Assembly (NCBI RefSeq): GCF_018613415.1
Contig: NZ_JAGGQG010000017.1
Coordinates: 1 to 51,614 of the forward strand
Length of the DNA: 51,614 nucleotides
Reading direction: 5' to 3'
Source of the DNA: Bacillus sp. ISL-18
GTDB lineage: Bacteria; Bacillota; Bacilli; Bacillales; Cytobacillaceae
Shown here piece after piece: positions 15,627 to 23,692 of this stretch (its first letter is position 1; every line of letters starts with the position of its first letter). Under the pieces are notes generated by a model. That model did not search any database. It worked only from the letters and a program-made list of their open reading frames with translations, and was not told where the DNA came from. A program made the translations under genes and the position numbers.

Positions 15627-15890
15627 ATGCCAAAAACCTTAGCCGATATTAAAAAGGCTCTTGACACAAATTTGGGAAAAAGATTATTGCTGAAAGCCAA
15701 CGGTGGACGCAGAAAAACAATCGAACGTTCTGGAGTTTTAGCAGAAACTTACCCATCCGTTTTTGTTATTGAGTTAGATCAAGATGAGAATTCGTTTGAG
15801 CGTGTTTCATACAGCTATGCGGATGTTCTTACAGAAACAGTTCAAATTACTTTCTATGATGATGCAGCAGGACATGTAGCTTTAAGCTAG
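15627..15890 (+). CDS. veg: Veg protein
   Basis: An 87-residue protein highly similar to B. subtilis Veg, including GKRLLLKANGGRRKTIERSG and LDQDENSFERVSYSYADVLTETV. Veg is very abundant. It has been linked to biofilm formation, acting negatively on the SinR repressor, and to spore germination. The biochemical activity is not settled. The ATG at 15627 follows AGTGAGGTGGA; the upstream in-frame ATGs at 15573 and 15591 lie before or inside the P2 promoter. It is monocistronic. Confidence 0.95.
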   Translation: MPKTLADIKKALDTNLGKRLLLKANGGRRKTIERSGVLAETYPSVFVIELDQDENSFERVSYSYADVLTETVQITFYDDAAGHVALS

Positions 15891-15907
15891 TATATAAGCA
15901 ATGGGTG

Positions 15908-15935
15908 GCAGTAAACTAAGGTTTACTGCTTTTTG
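15908..15935 (+). terminator. veg terminator
   Basis: A 9-bp perfect stem GCAGTAAAC / GTTTACTGC with the tetraloop TAAG, followed by TTTTTG. Confidence 0.92.
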
Positions 15936-15957
15936 CTGTCTATATAATCTAAAATTC

Positions 15958-15988
15958 TTCATGAAAAGGATTGTTCTTTTACATACTA
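15958..15988 (+). promoter_or_regulatory. possible sigma-G/F promoter of sspF
   Basis: CATACTA (15982-15988) matches the sigma-G -10 (CATnnTA). The -35 region (TTCATG near 15958) is a poor match at about the right distance. Its position 32 bases before a small acid-soluble spore protein gene supports it. Confidence 0.5.
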
Positions 15989-16019
15989 AGAATGCTGTGG
16001 TATGAAAGGGGTTGTTTAG

Positions 16020-16205
16020 ATGGGCCGAAGAAGAGGGATTATGTCCCATCGCTTTAAAGAGGAGCTAGCCAAGGAACTTGGGTTTTATGATGTGGTTCAG
16101 AAAGAAGGCTGGGGCGGTATCCGTGCAAAAGATGCAGGGAATATGGTGAAGCGTGCCGTAGAACTTGCCCAGCAGCAGTTAGTCAATCAGAATCGTCAAA
16201 CGTAA
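16020..16205 (+). CDS. sspF: small acid-soluble spore protein SspF (alpha/beta type)
   Basis: A 61-residue alpha/beta-type SASP, the same size as B. subtilis SspF. The DNA-binding helix motifs are present: FKEELAKELGFYDVVQKEGWGG, then the strongly conserved MVKRAVELAQQQL. These proteins coat forespore DNA and protect it from UV and chemicals. The N-terminal MGRRRG is typical of the SspF subgroup. The ATG at 16020 follows AAAGGGG. The gene is monocistronic. Confidence 0.95.
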   Translation: MGRRRGIMSHRFKEELAKELGFYDVVQKEGWGGIRAKDAGNMVKRAVELAQQQLVNQNRQT

Positions 16206-16249
16206 CATAGATTAGCACCTCCGCATTAAACAAATCTTCACCACAGCTT

Positions 16250-16295
16250 GGTCAGTGCAAGGAACCGAAAGGGCCTCTTTTGCACTGGCCTTTTT
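16250..16295 (+). terminator. sspF terminator
   Basis: A perfect 11-bp stem GGTCAGTGCAA / TTGCACTGGCC with a 19-base loop, followed by TTTTTC. Confidence 0.9.
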
Positions 16296-16323
16296 CTTTT
16301 TTTGGCTGCGGCTTTTTTACTTT

Positions 16324-16367
16324 TGTCGAAAAAGTGGCTTTTTTCGACGAAAAACGACTGATATAAT
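16324..16367 (+). promoter_or_regulatory. dyad with Spo0A-box match and TATAAT, upstream of ispE
   Basis: In the 303-base gap between sspF and ispE, GTCGAAAAA (16325-16333) is inverted as TTTTTCGAC (16340-16348). TGTCGAA at 16324-16330 is a perfect 0A box. TATAAT follows at 16362-16367 but its -35 would be a poor TTTTTT inside the dyad. It may be the ispE-purR promoter region; a second small stem (AGCACCC / GGGTGCT, 16463-16479) lies just before the ribosome site. Confidence 0.4.
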
Positions 16368-16508
16368 TATAAAATTGGGTAGATATCTTATATCTGACGT
16401 CTTACATTTATCTTTTTGTGGTAAAATAGGACAAAATGTGGATTTTTGGAATCGTATGCAAAAGCACCCCTTGGGTGCTAAGTGGATAAAACAAAAGTAG
16501 GTGACGTA

Positions 16509-17378
16509 GTGAAGCTTTTAGTCAAAGCACCGGCTAAAATCAATTTAGCATTAGATGTTTTACATAAACGCCCAGATGGCTATCATGAAGTTGAAATGAT
16601 CATGACCACGATTGATTTAGCCGACCGGGTTGAACTAACCCTATTAGAACAGGACAAAATACATATTCTTTCCCATAATCGCTATGTACCGGATGATCAG
16701 CGAAATCTAGCCTATCAAGCAGCCCAGCTGTTAAAGGATCGTTTTGGCGTTAAAAAGGGTGTACTCATTTCAATCGAGAAAACAATTCCCGTGGCAGCCG
16801 GCTTAGCAGGAGGCAGCAGTGATGCTGCAGCCACGCTAAGGGGCCTGAATAAACTATGGGACCTTGGTTTAAGTTTGGATGAATTAGCAGCGCTCGGCAG
16901 CGAAATTGGCTCGGACGTTTCTTTCTGTGTCTATGGAGGTACAGCCTTGGCAAAGGGCAGAGGTGAAATCATTACGGAGCTTCCACCGCCGCCAACATGC
17001 TGGGTTATTTTAGCAAAACCCTTTATTGGGGTTTCGACAGCCGAGGTTTATCGCCGGCTTGATCTGAATGGAACCAAACATCCGGATATCTATGGAATGA
17101 TCCAGGCAATTAAAGAACATGATTACCAGCGAGTCTGTGATAATGTCGGAAACGTTCTTGAAGGGGTCACTTTGAGTCTTTACCCAGAAGTTGCCCAAAT
17201 CAAAGAACAAATGAAGCGTTTTGGGGCAGATGCGGTGTTAATGAGCGGAAGCGGACCGACCGTATTTGGAATTGTACAGCATGATTCAAGAATGCATCGA
17301 ATCTATAATGGCTTAAGGGGCTTTTGTGACCAAGTTTTTGCAGTCCGCATGCTGGGAGAACGCCACTCACTTGATTAA
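16509..17378 (+). CDS. ispE: 4-diphosphocytidyl-2-C-methyl-D-erythritol kinase
   Basis: IspE, 289 residues, phosphorylates CDP-ME in the MEP pathway for isoprenoids. GHMP-kinase motifs: APAKINLALDV at the N-terminus, PVAAGLAGGSSDAAATLRG (ATP-binding loop) and MSGSGPTVFG near the C-terminus. The GTG at 16509 follows AGGTGAC at normal spacing and gives exactly the B. subtilis length; the ATG at 16482 lies before that site. purR follows 56 bases later. Confidence 0.96.
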   Translation: MKLLVKAPAKINLALDVLHKRPDGYHEVEMIMTTIDLADRVELTLLEQDKIHILSHNRYVPDDQRNLAYQAAQLLKDRFGVKKGVLISIEKTIPVAAGLAGGSSDAAATLRGLNKLWDLGLSLDELAALGSEIGSDVSFCVYGGTALAKGRGEIITELPPPPTCWVILAKPFIGVSTAEVYRRLDLNGTKHPDIYGMIQAIKEHDYQRVCDNVGNVLEGVTLSLYPEVAQIKEQMKRFGADAVLMSGSGPTVFGIVQHDSRMHRIYNGLRGFCDQVFAVRMLGERHSLD

Positions 17379-17434
17379 AGACGTACAATAATGATATTCT
17401 TTAAATAGAATATTCGGGTTCTGGGAGGGTAGTT

Positions 17435-18262
17435 ATGAAATTTCGCCGTAGTGAACGTTTGATTGATATGACCAATTATTTATTAGACCATCCTCGCCAG
17501 CTTGTGCCGCTCACTTTTTTTGCTGATCGATACGCATCCGCAAAGTCCTCGATTAGTGAAGACCTGGCAATTGTCAAAGAGACTTTTGAACAACGAGGAA
17601 TTGGCACCTTACAAACCGTGCCGGGGGCGGCCGGTGGTGTGAAATTTTTTGTAAAAGTAAGCCAGGAAAAAGCAGAACCATTTGTAAATGAACTTTGTCA
17701 GTTAATCGCCAATTCCGAACGGCTATTACCAGGCGGTTATTTATATTTAACCGATATCTTGGGGGATCCGCAAATTGTTCAGAAAGCTGGACGAATTATT
17801 GCTTCCGCCTATGCGAACACAAAAATTGATGTGGTCATGACCGTAGCCACAAAAGGAATTCCTTTAGCATATGCTGTTGCCAGTCAATTAAATGTGCCGG
17901 TAGTCATTGTTCGAAGAGATAGTAAAGTGACGGAAGGTCCGACGGTTAGTATTAATTATGTATCTGGATCGGCTAAGAGGATTCAAACGATGGTACTCTC
18001 TAAAAGGAGTATGAGACAGGATTCCCGTGTCCTTATTGTAGATGATTTTATGAAGGCAGGCGGAACGGTAATGGGAATGATCAGTATGCTTGAGGAGTTT
18101 AATTCTCAGCTCGCTGGTATTGCTGTTCTAGTGGAAGATGAGAAAATCCAGGAACGGTTAGTGGATGAATATTTATCGCTGGTACAACTAGCCGATGTGG
18201 ATGTAAAAGAAAAAAGGATAAGTGTTCAAGCAGGTAATTATTTTAATATATGGAGGGATTAA
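17435..18262 (+). CDS. purR: purine operon repressor PurR
   Basis: PurR, 275 residues. It represses purine synthesis genes, and PRPP binding relieves repression. An N-terminal winged-helix domain (about 1-70, starting MKFRRSERLIDMTNYLLDHP) is fused to a phosphoribosyltransferase-fold domain. The PRPP loop is VLIVDDFMKAGGTV with Asp203-Asp204. TATTCGGGTT (17411-17420), just before the ribosome site GGGAGGG, is the inverse of a degenerate PurBox (CCGAA core); autoregulation is plausible but only one half-site is clear. ridA starts one base after the stop, with its ribosome site inside purR. Confidence 0.96.
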   Translation: MKFRRSERLIDMTNYLLDHPRQLVPLTFFADRYASAKSSISEDLAIVKETFEQRGIGTLQTVPGAAGGVKFFVKVSQEKAEPFVNELCQLIANSERLLPGGYLYLTDILGDPQIVQKAGRIIASAYANTKIDVVMTVATKGIPLAYAVASQLNVPVVIVRRDSKVTEGPTVSINYVSGSAKRIQTMVLSKRSMRQDSRVLIVDDFMKAGGTVMGMISMLEEFNSQLAGIAVLVEDEKIQERLVDEYLSLVQLADVDVKEKRISVQAGNYFNIWRD

Positions 18263-18263
18263 C

Positions 18264-18638
18264 ATGAAAGTTGTTCAAACCATTCAAGCACCAGCAGCCA
18301 TTGGTCCTTATTCTCAAGGGATAGTGGTCAATAATTTATTCTATAGTTCGGGACAAATCCCATTAACTGCAGAAGGGGTTATGGTAACCGGAGATGTAAA
18401 GGAACAAACCCATCAAGTATTTAAAAATTTACAGGCAGTATTAGCTGAAGCAGGAGCATCGCTTGAAACGGTAGTAAAGGCAACTGTTTTTATTAAAAAC
18501 ATGGATGAGTTTGCTGATGTCAATGAGGTCTATGGCGAATATTTCTCCACTCATAAACCTGCCCGTTCTTGTGTAGAGGTAGCAAGGCTGCCAAAAGATG
18601 CATTAGTTGAAATTGAAGTAATCGCGCTCGTGAAGTAA
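18264..18638 (+). CDS. ridA: reactive intermediate deaminase RidA (YabJ)
   Basis: A 124-residue Rid/YER057c protein forming trimers that hydrolyse reactive enamine/imine intermediates, such as 2-aminoacrylate from PLP enzymes. Signature residues are in IGPYSQG, YSSGQIPL, and the C-terminal RSCVEVARLPKDALVEIEVIA with its conserved active-site arginine. The ATG at 18264 follows ATGGAGGGATT. B. subtilis purR is likewise followed by yabJ. Confidence 0.95.
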   Translation: MKVVQTIQAPAAIGPYSQGIVVNNLFYSSGQIPLTAEGVMVTGDVKEQTHQVFKNLQAVLAEAGASLETVVKATVFIKNMDEFADVNEVYGEYFSTHKPARSCVEVARLPKDALVEIEVIALVK

Positions 18639-18654
18639 TTCGGGCGCTTTTTTA
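18624..18654 (+). terminator. purR-ridA terminator
   Basis: GCGCTCG (18624-18630) pairs with CGGGCGC (18641-18647), followed by TTTTTTTA. The 5' arm is within the last ridA codons. Confidence 0.8.
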
Positions 18655-18815
18655 TTTTAATTTGAAAATGTTTCCGCTTCATTCTTGTCCTAGGCTAAAA
18701 CAGGAAATTCCGCATTTCTATTCGACGCTTTTCTACTGTACACGTGTTGAAAACGCTATTTTTTACAAATGTTCACGATTCCGCCCTAATTTTTCAAAAA
18801 AATTTTAAAATTCGA

Positions 18816-18842
18816 GAAGGATAATAGAATTAATTGTTGAAT
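18816..18842 (+). promoter_or_regulatory. sigma-H promoter of spoVG
   Basis: GAAGGATAA (18816-18824) matches the sigma-H -35 (RnAGGAwWW). After 11 bases, GTTGAAT (18836-18842) matches the -10 (RnnGAAT). The DNA just upstream is very A/T-rich, like the AbrB-binding element of the B. subtilis spoVG promoter. Confidence 0.82.
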
Positions 18843-18885
18843 TTATTTAACTAGCATTTTATATAACAAAAAAGGGTGTGAGCAC

Positions 18886-19176
18886 ATGGAAGTAACTGAC
18901 GTAAGATTACGCCGGGTTAATACGGATGGAAGAATGAGAGCGATTGCATCAATCACATTGGACAATGAATTTGTTGTTCACGACATTCGTGTTATTGACG
19001 GAAACAACGGTTTATTTGTAGCTATGCCAAGTAAACGTACTCCAGATGGAGAATTTCGTGACATTGCGCATCCAATCAATTCAGGAACACGCGGTAAAAT
19101 CCAAGAAGCTGTTTTGGCGGAGTATCACCGTTTAGGTGAATTGGAAGTAGAATTTGAAGAAGCCGGAGCTTCCTAA
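18886..19176 (+). CDS. spoVG: septation/sporulation regulator SpoVG
   Basis: SpoVG, 96 residues, is a conserved nucleic-acid-binding protein that affects asymmetric septation and cortex formation. The sequence MEVTDVRLRRVNTDGRMRAIASITLDNEFVVHDI is nearly invariant in Bacillus; the NGLFVAMPSKRTPDGEFRDIAHPI block follows (quoted here only as landmarks). The ATG at 18886 follows AAAAAGGGTGTGAG. It is a single-gene unit with a sigma-H promoter and a terminator. Confidence 0.97.
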   Translation: MEVTDVRLRRVNTDGRMRAIASITLDNEFVVHDIRVIDGNNGLFVAMPSKRTPDGEFRDIAHPINSGTRGKIQEAVLAEYHRLGELEVEFEEAGAS

Positions 19177-19190
19177 AGATTTTAACAACT

Positions 19191-19222
19191 AGGGCCTTTC
19201 TTCTATGTAAGGCTCTTTTTAT
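19191..19222 (+). terminator. spoVG terminator
   Basis: GGGCCTT (19192-19198) pairs with AAGGCTC (19209-19215, one G-T), followed by TTTTTATATTTTT. Confidence 0.78.
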
Positions 19223-19313
19223 ATTTTTTACCCCAAAACAATCTCCTCGACACATTTTCTTTTATCTAAAATTCTACATATTATGACAAAATTAGACACT
19301 TTCCCTTCATTCC

Positions 19314-19342
19314 TTGAAAAGCGAGCCCATTTACGTTAATAT
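19314..19342 (+). promoter_or_regulatory. predicted sigma-A promoter of glmU
   Basis: TTGAAA (19314-19319), a 17-base spacer, TAATAT (19337-19342), 37 bases before the glmU start. Confidence 0.65.
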
Positions 19343-19378
19343 TTTTAATGGATAAAAAGGTAAATTGGAGGACTGTCC

Positions 19379-20752
19379 ATGTCTAATCGTTATGCTGTGA
19401 TTTTAGCTGCAGGGCAAGGAACGCGGATGAAATCTAAGCTTTATAAAGTTTTACACCCAGTGTGCGGTAAACCTATGGTACAACATGTAGTTGATCAAAT
19501 AACGAAGCTTACTATTAAAGAGATAGTTACTATTATTGGCCATGGAGCTGAAATGGTCCAAACGCAATTAGGTGATCAAAGTCTCTATGCATTGCAAAAA
19601 GAACAGCTGGGTACTGCTCATGCCGTGATGCAGGCTCAAGATAGCTTAATGGGAAAAGAAGGCATAACTATAGTGGTGTGCGGTGACACTCCTTTAATTA
19701 AAGCTGAAACGATGGAATCTCTCTTTAACCATCATGAAAAGTTAAAGGCAAAAGCGACAATCCTTACAGCCAAAATAGATAACCCAACAGGTTATGGTCG
19801 AATTATCCGTAACCAAGAGGGCCTAGTCGAAAAGATCGTAGAGCATAAAGATGCTACAGAAGAAGAACGGAAAATCAATGAAATAAATACAGGTACGTAT
19901 TGTTTTGACAACCAGGCATTGTTTGAAGCATTAAAAAAGGTATCCAATGACAATGTGCAAGGGGAATACTATTTACCAGATGTAATTGAGATTCTGAAGA
20001 AACAAGGGGAAGTAGTTACAGCTTACCAGACAGGTGAATTCGAAGAAACCCTCGGTGTAAATGACCGGGTTGCCTTAGCAGAGGCTGAACGGATTATGCG
20101 TTCCCGGATTAATGAATCCCATATGCGCAATGGGGTAACCATTATTGATCCTGCAAATACTTACATAGAAGCAGATGTTGAGATTGGGCAAGATACTGTT
20201 ATCTATCCAGGAACAATGATCAAGGGGCAAGCTAAAATTGGTACGGAATGTATAATTGGTCCTAACACAGAAATTGATACATGTGAAATTGGTAATGAAA
20301 CAGTAATCCGTCAATCTGCCGCTTTTAACAGTTCAATTGGATCTCATGTAAACATTGGCCCATTTGCCCACATTCGCCCTGAATCCACTATCCTAGATGA
20401 GGTGAAAATCGGCAACTTTGTTGAGATTAAAAAGGCGGTCTTTGGTAAGGGAAGTAAGGCGTCACATCTTAGCTATATTGGTGATGCAGAGGTGGGCAGC
20501 GATGTAAACATTGGCTGCGGATCCATCACGGTTAACTACGATGGGAAAAATAAATTCTTAACAAAAATTGAAGATGGAGTCTTTATTGGCTGCAATTCAA
20601 ATTTAGTTGCTCCGGTAACCATTAAAAAGGGATCATATGTAGCTGCAGGTTCAACGATCACAAAGAATGTGCCTGAGGAAGCTTTAGCGATTGCTCGTGC
20701 AAAACAGGTTAACAAAGAAGGTTACGTTCAGAAACTTAATCTTAAGAAATAA
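19379..20752 (+). CDS. glmU: bifunctional UDP-GlcNAc pyrophosphorylase / glucosamine-1-P acetyltransferase
   Basis: GlmU, 457 residues, makes UDP-GlcNAc for peptidoglycan and teichoic acids. The N-terminal uridylyltransferase half starts with LAAGQGTRMKSKLYKVLHP and has the CGDTPL metal site. From about residue 250 the left-handed beta-helix of hexapeptide repeats carries the acetyltransferase (HLSYIGDAEVG, NYDGKNK). The ATG at 19379 follows TTGGAGGACTG. prs lies 24 bases downstream, as in B. subtilis. Confidence 0.97.
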   Translation: MSNRYAVILAAGQGTRMKSKLYKVLHPVCGKPMVQHVVDQITKLTIKEIVTIIGHGAEMVQTQLGDQSLYALQKEQLGTAHAVMQAQDSLMGKEGITIVVCGDTPLIKAETMESLFNHHEKLKAKATILTAKIDNPTGYGRIIRNQEGLVEKIVEHKDATEEERKINEINTGTYCFDNQALFEALKKVSNDNVQGEYYLPDVIEILKKQGEVVTAYQTGEFEETLGVNDRVALAEAERIMRSRINESHMRNGVTIIDPANTYIEADVEIGQDTVIYPGTMIKGQAKIGTECIIGPNTEIDTCEIGNETVIRQSAAFNSSIGSHVNIGPFAHIRPESTILDEVKIGNFVEIKKAVFGKGSKASHLSYIGDAEVGSDVNIGCGSITVNYDGKNKFLTKIEDGVFIGCNSNLVAPVTIKKGSYVAAGSTITKNVPEEALAIARAKQVNKEGYVQKLNLKK

Positions 20753-20776
20753 AGCTATTACAATTGGAGGGCAATC

Positions 20777-21733
20777 ATGTCAAATCAATATTTAGATCCA
20801 AACTTAAAGGTATTTAGTTTAAATTCAAATCTGCCGCTGGCAAGTGAAATTGCAAAATTTATTGGTGTAGAGCTTGGAAAATGCTCTGTAACGAGATTTA
20901 GTGATGGTGAAATTCAAATTAATATTGAAGAAAGTATCCGTGGCTGTGATGTGTATGTTATTCAATCAACTAGCTCGCCAGTGAACGAAAATATCATGGA
21001 AGTACTAATCATGATTGATGCCTTAAAAAGAGCTTCAGCCAAAACCATCAACATCGTTATGCCTTATTACGGGTATGCTCGTCAAGACCGTAAAGCACGT
21101 GCCCGTGAGCCAATTACCGCTAAATTAGTGGCAAACCTGCTCGAAACGGCTGGGGCAACCCGGGTTATCTGTCTTGACCTGCATGCACCGCAAATTCAAG
21201 GCTTCTTTGAAATCCCAACTGATCATCTAATGGGTGTACCTATTTTAGCGGATTATTTTAAAAGCCGCCAATTTAATGGTGACGTGGTGATCGTTTCCCC
21301 AGACCATGGCGGTGTAACAAGAGCACGTAAAATGGCAGAACGTTTAAAAGCTCCAATTGCAATTATCGATAAACGCCGTCCAAGACCAAATGTTGCAGAG
21401 GTTATGAATATTGTCGGTAATATCGAAGGAAAGATTGCCATCTTAATCGACGATATCATTGATACAGCTGGTACGATTACCCTTGCTGCAAATGCCTTAG
21501 TGGAAAATGGGGCAAAAGAAGTTTATGCCTGCTGTACACACCCTGTATTGTCAGGGCCTGCAATTGAAAGAATTCAAAACTCAAAAATAAAAGAATTAGT
21601 GATCACCAATTCAATTGAGCTTCCTGAAGAGAAAAACATTGAAAAAATTGTTCATCTTTCTGTGGCTCCATTACTGGGTGAAGCGATTATCCGCGTTCAC
21701 GAAGAACAGTCAGTAAGTACACTATTTGATTGA
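20777..21733 (+). CDS. prs: ribose-phosphate pyrophosphokinase
   Basis: PRPP synthetase, 318 residues, makes PRPP from ribose-5-phosphate and ATP; it supplies purines, pyrimidines, histidine, and the effector sensed by the nearby PurR. Motifs include the flexible loop DRKARAREPITAK, CLDLHAPQIQGFF and the PRPP-binding DDIIDTAGTI. The ATG at 20777 follows TTGGAGGGC. It is probably co-transcribed with glmU. Confidence 0.97.
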   Translation: MSNQYLDPNLKVFSLNSNLPLASEIAKFIGVELGKCSVTRFSDGEIQINIEESIRGCDVYVIQSTSSPVNENIMEVLIMIDALKRASAKTINIVMPYYGYARQDRKARAREPITAKLVANLLETAGATRVICLDLHAPQIQGFFEIPTDHLMGVPILADYFKSRQFNGDVVIVSPDHGGVTRARKMAERLKAPIAIIDKRRPRPNVAEVMNIVGNIEGKIAILIDDIIDTAGTITLAANALVENGAKEVYACCTHPVLSGPAIERIQNSKIKELVITNSIELPEEKNIEKIVHLSVAPLLGEAIIRVHEEQSVSTLFD

Positions 21734-21808
21734 TAATAATGTTTAGACCATCCTATTTTGGGGCATTTCTATATAGAAAGTGTTAAAAATAGGAGGGTAT
21801 CTAATCAT

Positions 21809-22447
21809 ATGAGTACGGTTTTACAAGCAAAGGAACGAACGGAACTCCGGCATTCGGCATTAAAGCAGCTTCGTAGTAATGGAAATATTCCTGCAATCGT
21901 ATATGGTGCGAAAGTCGAAAGCAAACCAGTGTTTGTAAGTTCGGCTGATTTAACCAAAACAATCCGAACAGTCGGCAGAAACGGGATCATCTCCCTTGAT
22001 ATTGATGGAAACAAGCACGATGTCATCTTATCTGATTATCAGGAAGATTCCTTTAAAAAAGAAATCCTCCATGTTGATTTCTTAGCGGTAGACAAGTCCT
22101 CAAAAATTAATGTGCAAGTGAGACTAGCGCTAGTAGGGGAAGCAATTGGTGTAAAAGATGGCGGTGTCCTGCAGCAGTCCATTCACGAGTTATCGATTAC
22201 ATCCACTCCGGATAATATCCCACAGGCAATAGAAGTGGATATTACAAACCTTCAAGTTGGCGAGACAGTAGTGGTTGGGGATATTCCTGAAATCGGCGGC
22301 TTTACTATTAATCATGAAGATGAGGAAGTCGTTGCATCCATATTGCCTCCAAGACAGGAAGAGGAAATTAACTCTGGTGAACAACAGCAAGGGGGTCACC
22401 CTGATCAAGAAGAGGGAAGAGAGACCACTCCAGCCGGTGAAGAATAA
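21809..22447 (+). CDS. ctc: general stress protein Ctc / ribosomal protein bL25
   Basis: A 212-residue TL5/CTC-type bL25 protein that binds 5S rRNA in the 50S subunit. The N-terminal bL25 domain (about 1-95) is followed by a C-terminal beta domain (GEAIGVKDGGVLQQ) and an acidic, glutamate-rich tail. In B. subtilis ctc is induced by general stress through sigma-B. Here GTTTAG and GGGGCA spaced 13 bases (near 21740-21765) are only a weak sigma-B match. The ATG at 21809 follows TAGGAGGGTAT. Confidence 0.93.
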   Translation: MSTVLQAKERTELRHSALKQLRSNGNIPAIVYGAKVESKPVFVSSADLTKTIRTVGRNGIISLDIDGNKHDVILSDYQEDSFKKEILHVDFLAVDKSSKINVQVRLALVGEAIGVKDGGVLQQSIHELSITSTPDNIPQAIEVDITNLQVGETVVVGDIPEIGGFTINHEDEEVVASILPPRQEEEINSGEQQQGGHPDQEEGRETTPAGEE

Positions 22448-22452
22448 ATACG

Positions 22453-22483
22453 AGACGTAACCTATTTAAGGTTACGTCTTTTA
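22453..22483 (+). terminator. ctc terminator
   Basis: A perfect 10-bp stem AGACGTAACC / GGTTACGTCT with a 7-base loop, followed by TTTAA. Confidence 0.88.
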
Positions 22484-22578
22484 ACGCATAATTATGGAAA
22501 TCATGTTATTATGGGAGAATGGCGATGTTTCAAAAAATTTATAAAAGGATGACTAAACCGGAAGAGGTGGGAACACAG

Positions 22579-23139
22579 ATGAAATTAATCGTAGGTTTAG
22601 GTAACCCTGGGAAGCAATACGATCAGACAAGACATAATATTGGCTTTGAGGTAATCGATGCCCTTTCCGACCAATTCTCAATTCCGTTAAATCAGTCGAA
22701 ATTTAAGGGGATGTATGGAATTGGCCTTCATAACGGGGAAAAGGTATTACTATTAAAACCATTAACCTATATGAACTTATCAGGGGAATCAATTAGAGCC
22801 GTAATGGATTATTATCAAATAGAGTTAGAGGATTTAGTACTCATTTATGATGACCTTGATTTGCCTGTTGGCAAAATAAGACTACGCCAAAAAGGAAGTC
22901 CAGGAGGGCATAACGGAATCAAGTCTACAGTTGCCCATTTAGGGACACAAGAGTTTAATCGAATTCGGATTGGCATTGACCGGCCAACTCCAGGGATGAG
23001 CGTACCAGATTATGTCCTTGGACGTTTTCGTGCGGAGGAAAGACCTTTAACTCAAGATGCCGTGAAGAGAAGTGCAGAGGCCTGTGCCGCCTGGCTGCAG
23101 AAACCATTTTTGCAGGTTATGAATGAATATAATCAATAA
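22579..23139 (+). CDS. pth: peptidyl-tRNA hydrolase (SpoVC)
   Basis: Pth, 186 residues, an essential enzyme that recycles peptidyl-tRNA released from ribosomes. Catalytic residues: Asn9 (GLGNPG), His19 (TRHNIGF) and the aspartate in DDLDLPVG. GSPGGHNGIKS is also conserved. In B. subtilis the gene is called spoVC. The ATG at 22579 follows GAGGTGGG and gives MKLIVGLGNPG; ATGs at 22519 and 22549 lie upstream of that ribosome site. Confidence 0.96.
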   Translation: MKLIVGLGNPGKQYDQTRHNIGFEVIDALSDQFSIPLNQSKFKGMYGIGLHNGEKVLLLKPLTYMNLSGESIRAVMDYYQIELEDLVLIYDDLDLPVGKIRLRQKGSPGGHNGIKSTVAHLGTQEFNRIRIGIDRPTPGMSVPDYVLGRFRAEERPLTQDAVKRSAEACAAWLQKPFLQVMNEYNQ

Positions 23140-23207
23140 TCGTTCATGATACAAGTCTTTCATTCATACATTGAAGAAAAACATCTGTTTTTCTCTGTTT
23201 AATCTAG

Positions 23208-23238
23208 TGAATAACTTCCACCTGCCAGGTTAATACTA
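23208..23238 (+). promoter_or_regulatory. predicted sigma-F/sigma-G promoter of fin
   Basis: TGAATA (23208-23213) and AATACTA (23232-23238), 18 bases apart, resemble the forespore pattern; GG precedes the -10 by four bases, as for sigma-F. fin is a forespore gene in B. subtilis. Confidence 0.55.
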
Positions 23239-23270
23239 GTAGTGGAATCCTAGATTAGGGAGGGACAGGC

Positions 23271-23501
23271 ATGGCCATCCATTATCATTGCCGTCATTGT
23301 GGTACAAAACTTGGTTCAATTGAACAAACATCGATTCATGCAGAAACACTCGGCCTTCATAAATTAACGGATCAAGAAAGACAGGAAATGATATCATATG
23401 AACCGACCGGTGATATTCATATCACGGCCATATGCGAAGATTGTCAGGAAGCATTAGAACGAAACCCTGATTATCATCAATATGATTTCCTTATTCATTG
23501 A
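23271..23501 (+). CDS. fin: anti-sigma-F factor Fin (YabK)
   Basis: Fin, 76 residues, is a zinc-finger protein made in the forespore. It antagonises sigma-F and helps the switch to sigma-G. CxxC pairs are Cys7/Cys10 and Cys55/Cys58. The sequence HYHCRHCGTKLGS and the C-terminus DYHQYDFLIH match the family. The ATG at 23271 follows AGGGAGGGAC. This window thus carries two sigma-switch proteins, CsfB and Fin. Confidence 0.94.
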   Translation: MAIHYHCRHCGTKLGSIEQTSIHAETLGLHKLTDQERQEMISYEPTGDIHITAICEDCQEALERNPDYHQYDFLIH

Positions 23502-23532
23502 TATAGTTGTAAAAAACTCTACTTAGATAATA

Positions 23533-23587
23533 GTCTAGCTTAGCGCCTTTCGCGGCTAGTATGCGCCGCTGACCGGGCGCTTCCGCT
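23533..23587 (-). repeat. intergenic repeat family B, short copy
   Basis: Read on the minus strand it runs from AGCGGAAGCGCC to GCTAAGCTAGAC, the same ends as the longer copy at 38247-38392. The stem arms GCGCC / GGCGC and AGCGGC / GCCGC pair with each other. The ~90-base middle of the long copy is missing. It lies in the 191-base gap between fin and mfd. Confidence 0.7.
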
Positions 23588-23597
23588 ATTCTGCCCA

Positions 23598-23625
23598 GCT
23601 TTGGAAGCTCTCCAAAGCGTTTTTC
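23598..23625 (+). terminator. fin terminator
   Basis: A perfect 8-bp stem GCTTTGGA / TCCAAAGC with a five-base loop, followed by GTTTTTCTG. It sits just after the repeat. A TATAAT-like sequence near 23662 could be the -10 of an mfd promoter, without a good -35. Confidence 0.8.
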
Positions 23626-23692
23626 TGTTTAAAAATTTACTCATATAAATATTGTTTTAATATAATTATTTTTTAGGAAGGGAGGAGAAACC

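Noticed and set aside
16463..16479. Hairpin AGCACCC / GGGTGCT before ispE as a terminator
   Set aside because: No T-run follows; it could equally be a chance stem.
16255..16500. 81-codon plus-strand reading frame between sspF and ispE
   Set aside because: It begins in the loop of the sspF terminator and is built from T-rich DNA (Phe/Leu/Arg), with no ribosome site.
21740..21765. sigma-B promoter for ctc
   Set aside because: GTTTAG-13-GGGGCA is too far from the consensus (GTTTAA / GGGTAT) to list as a feature.
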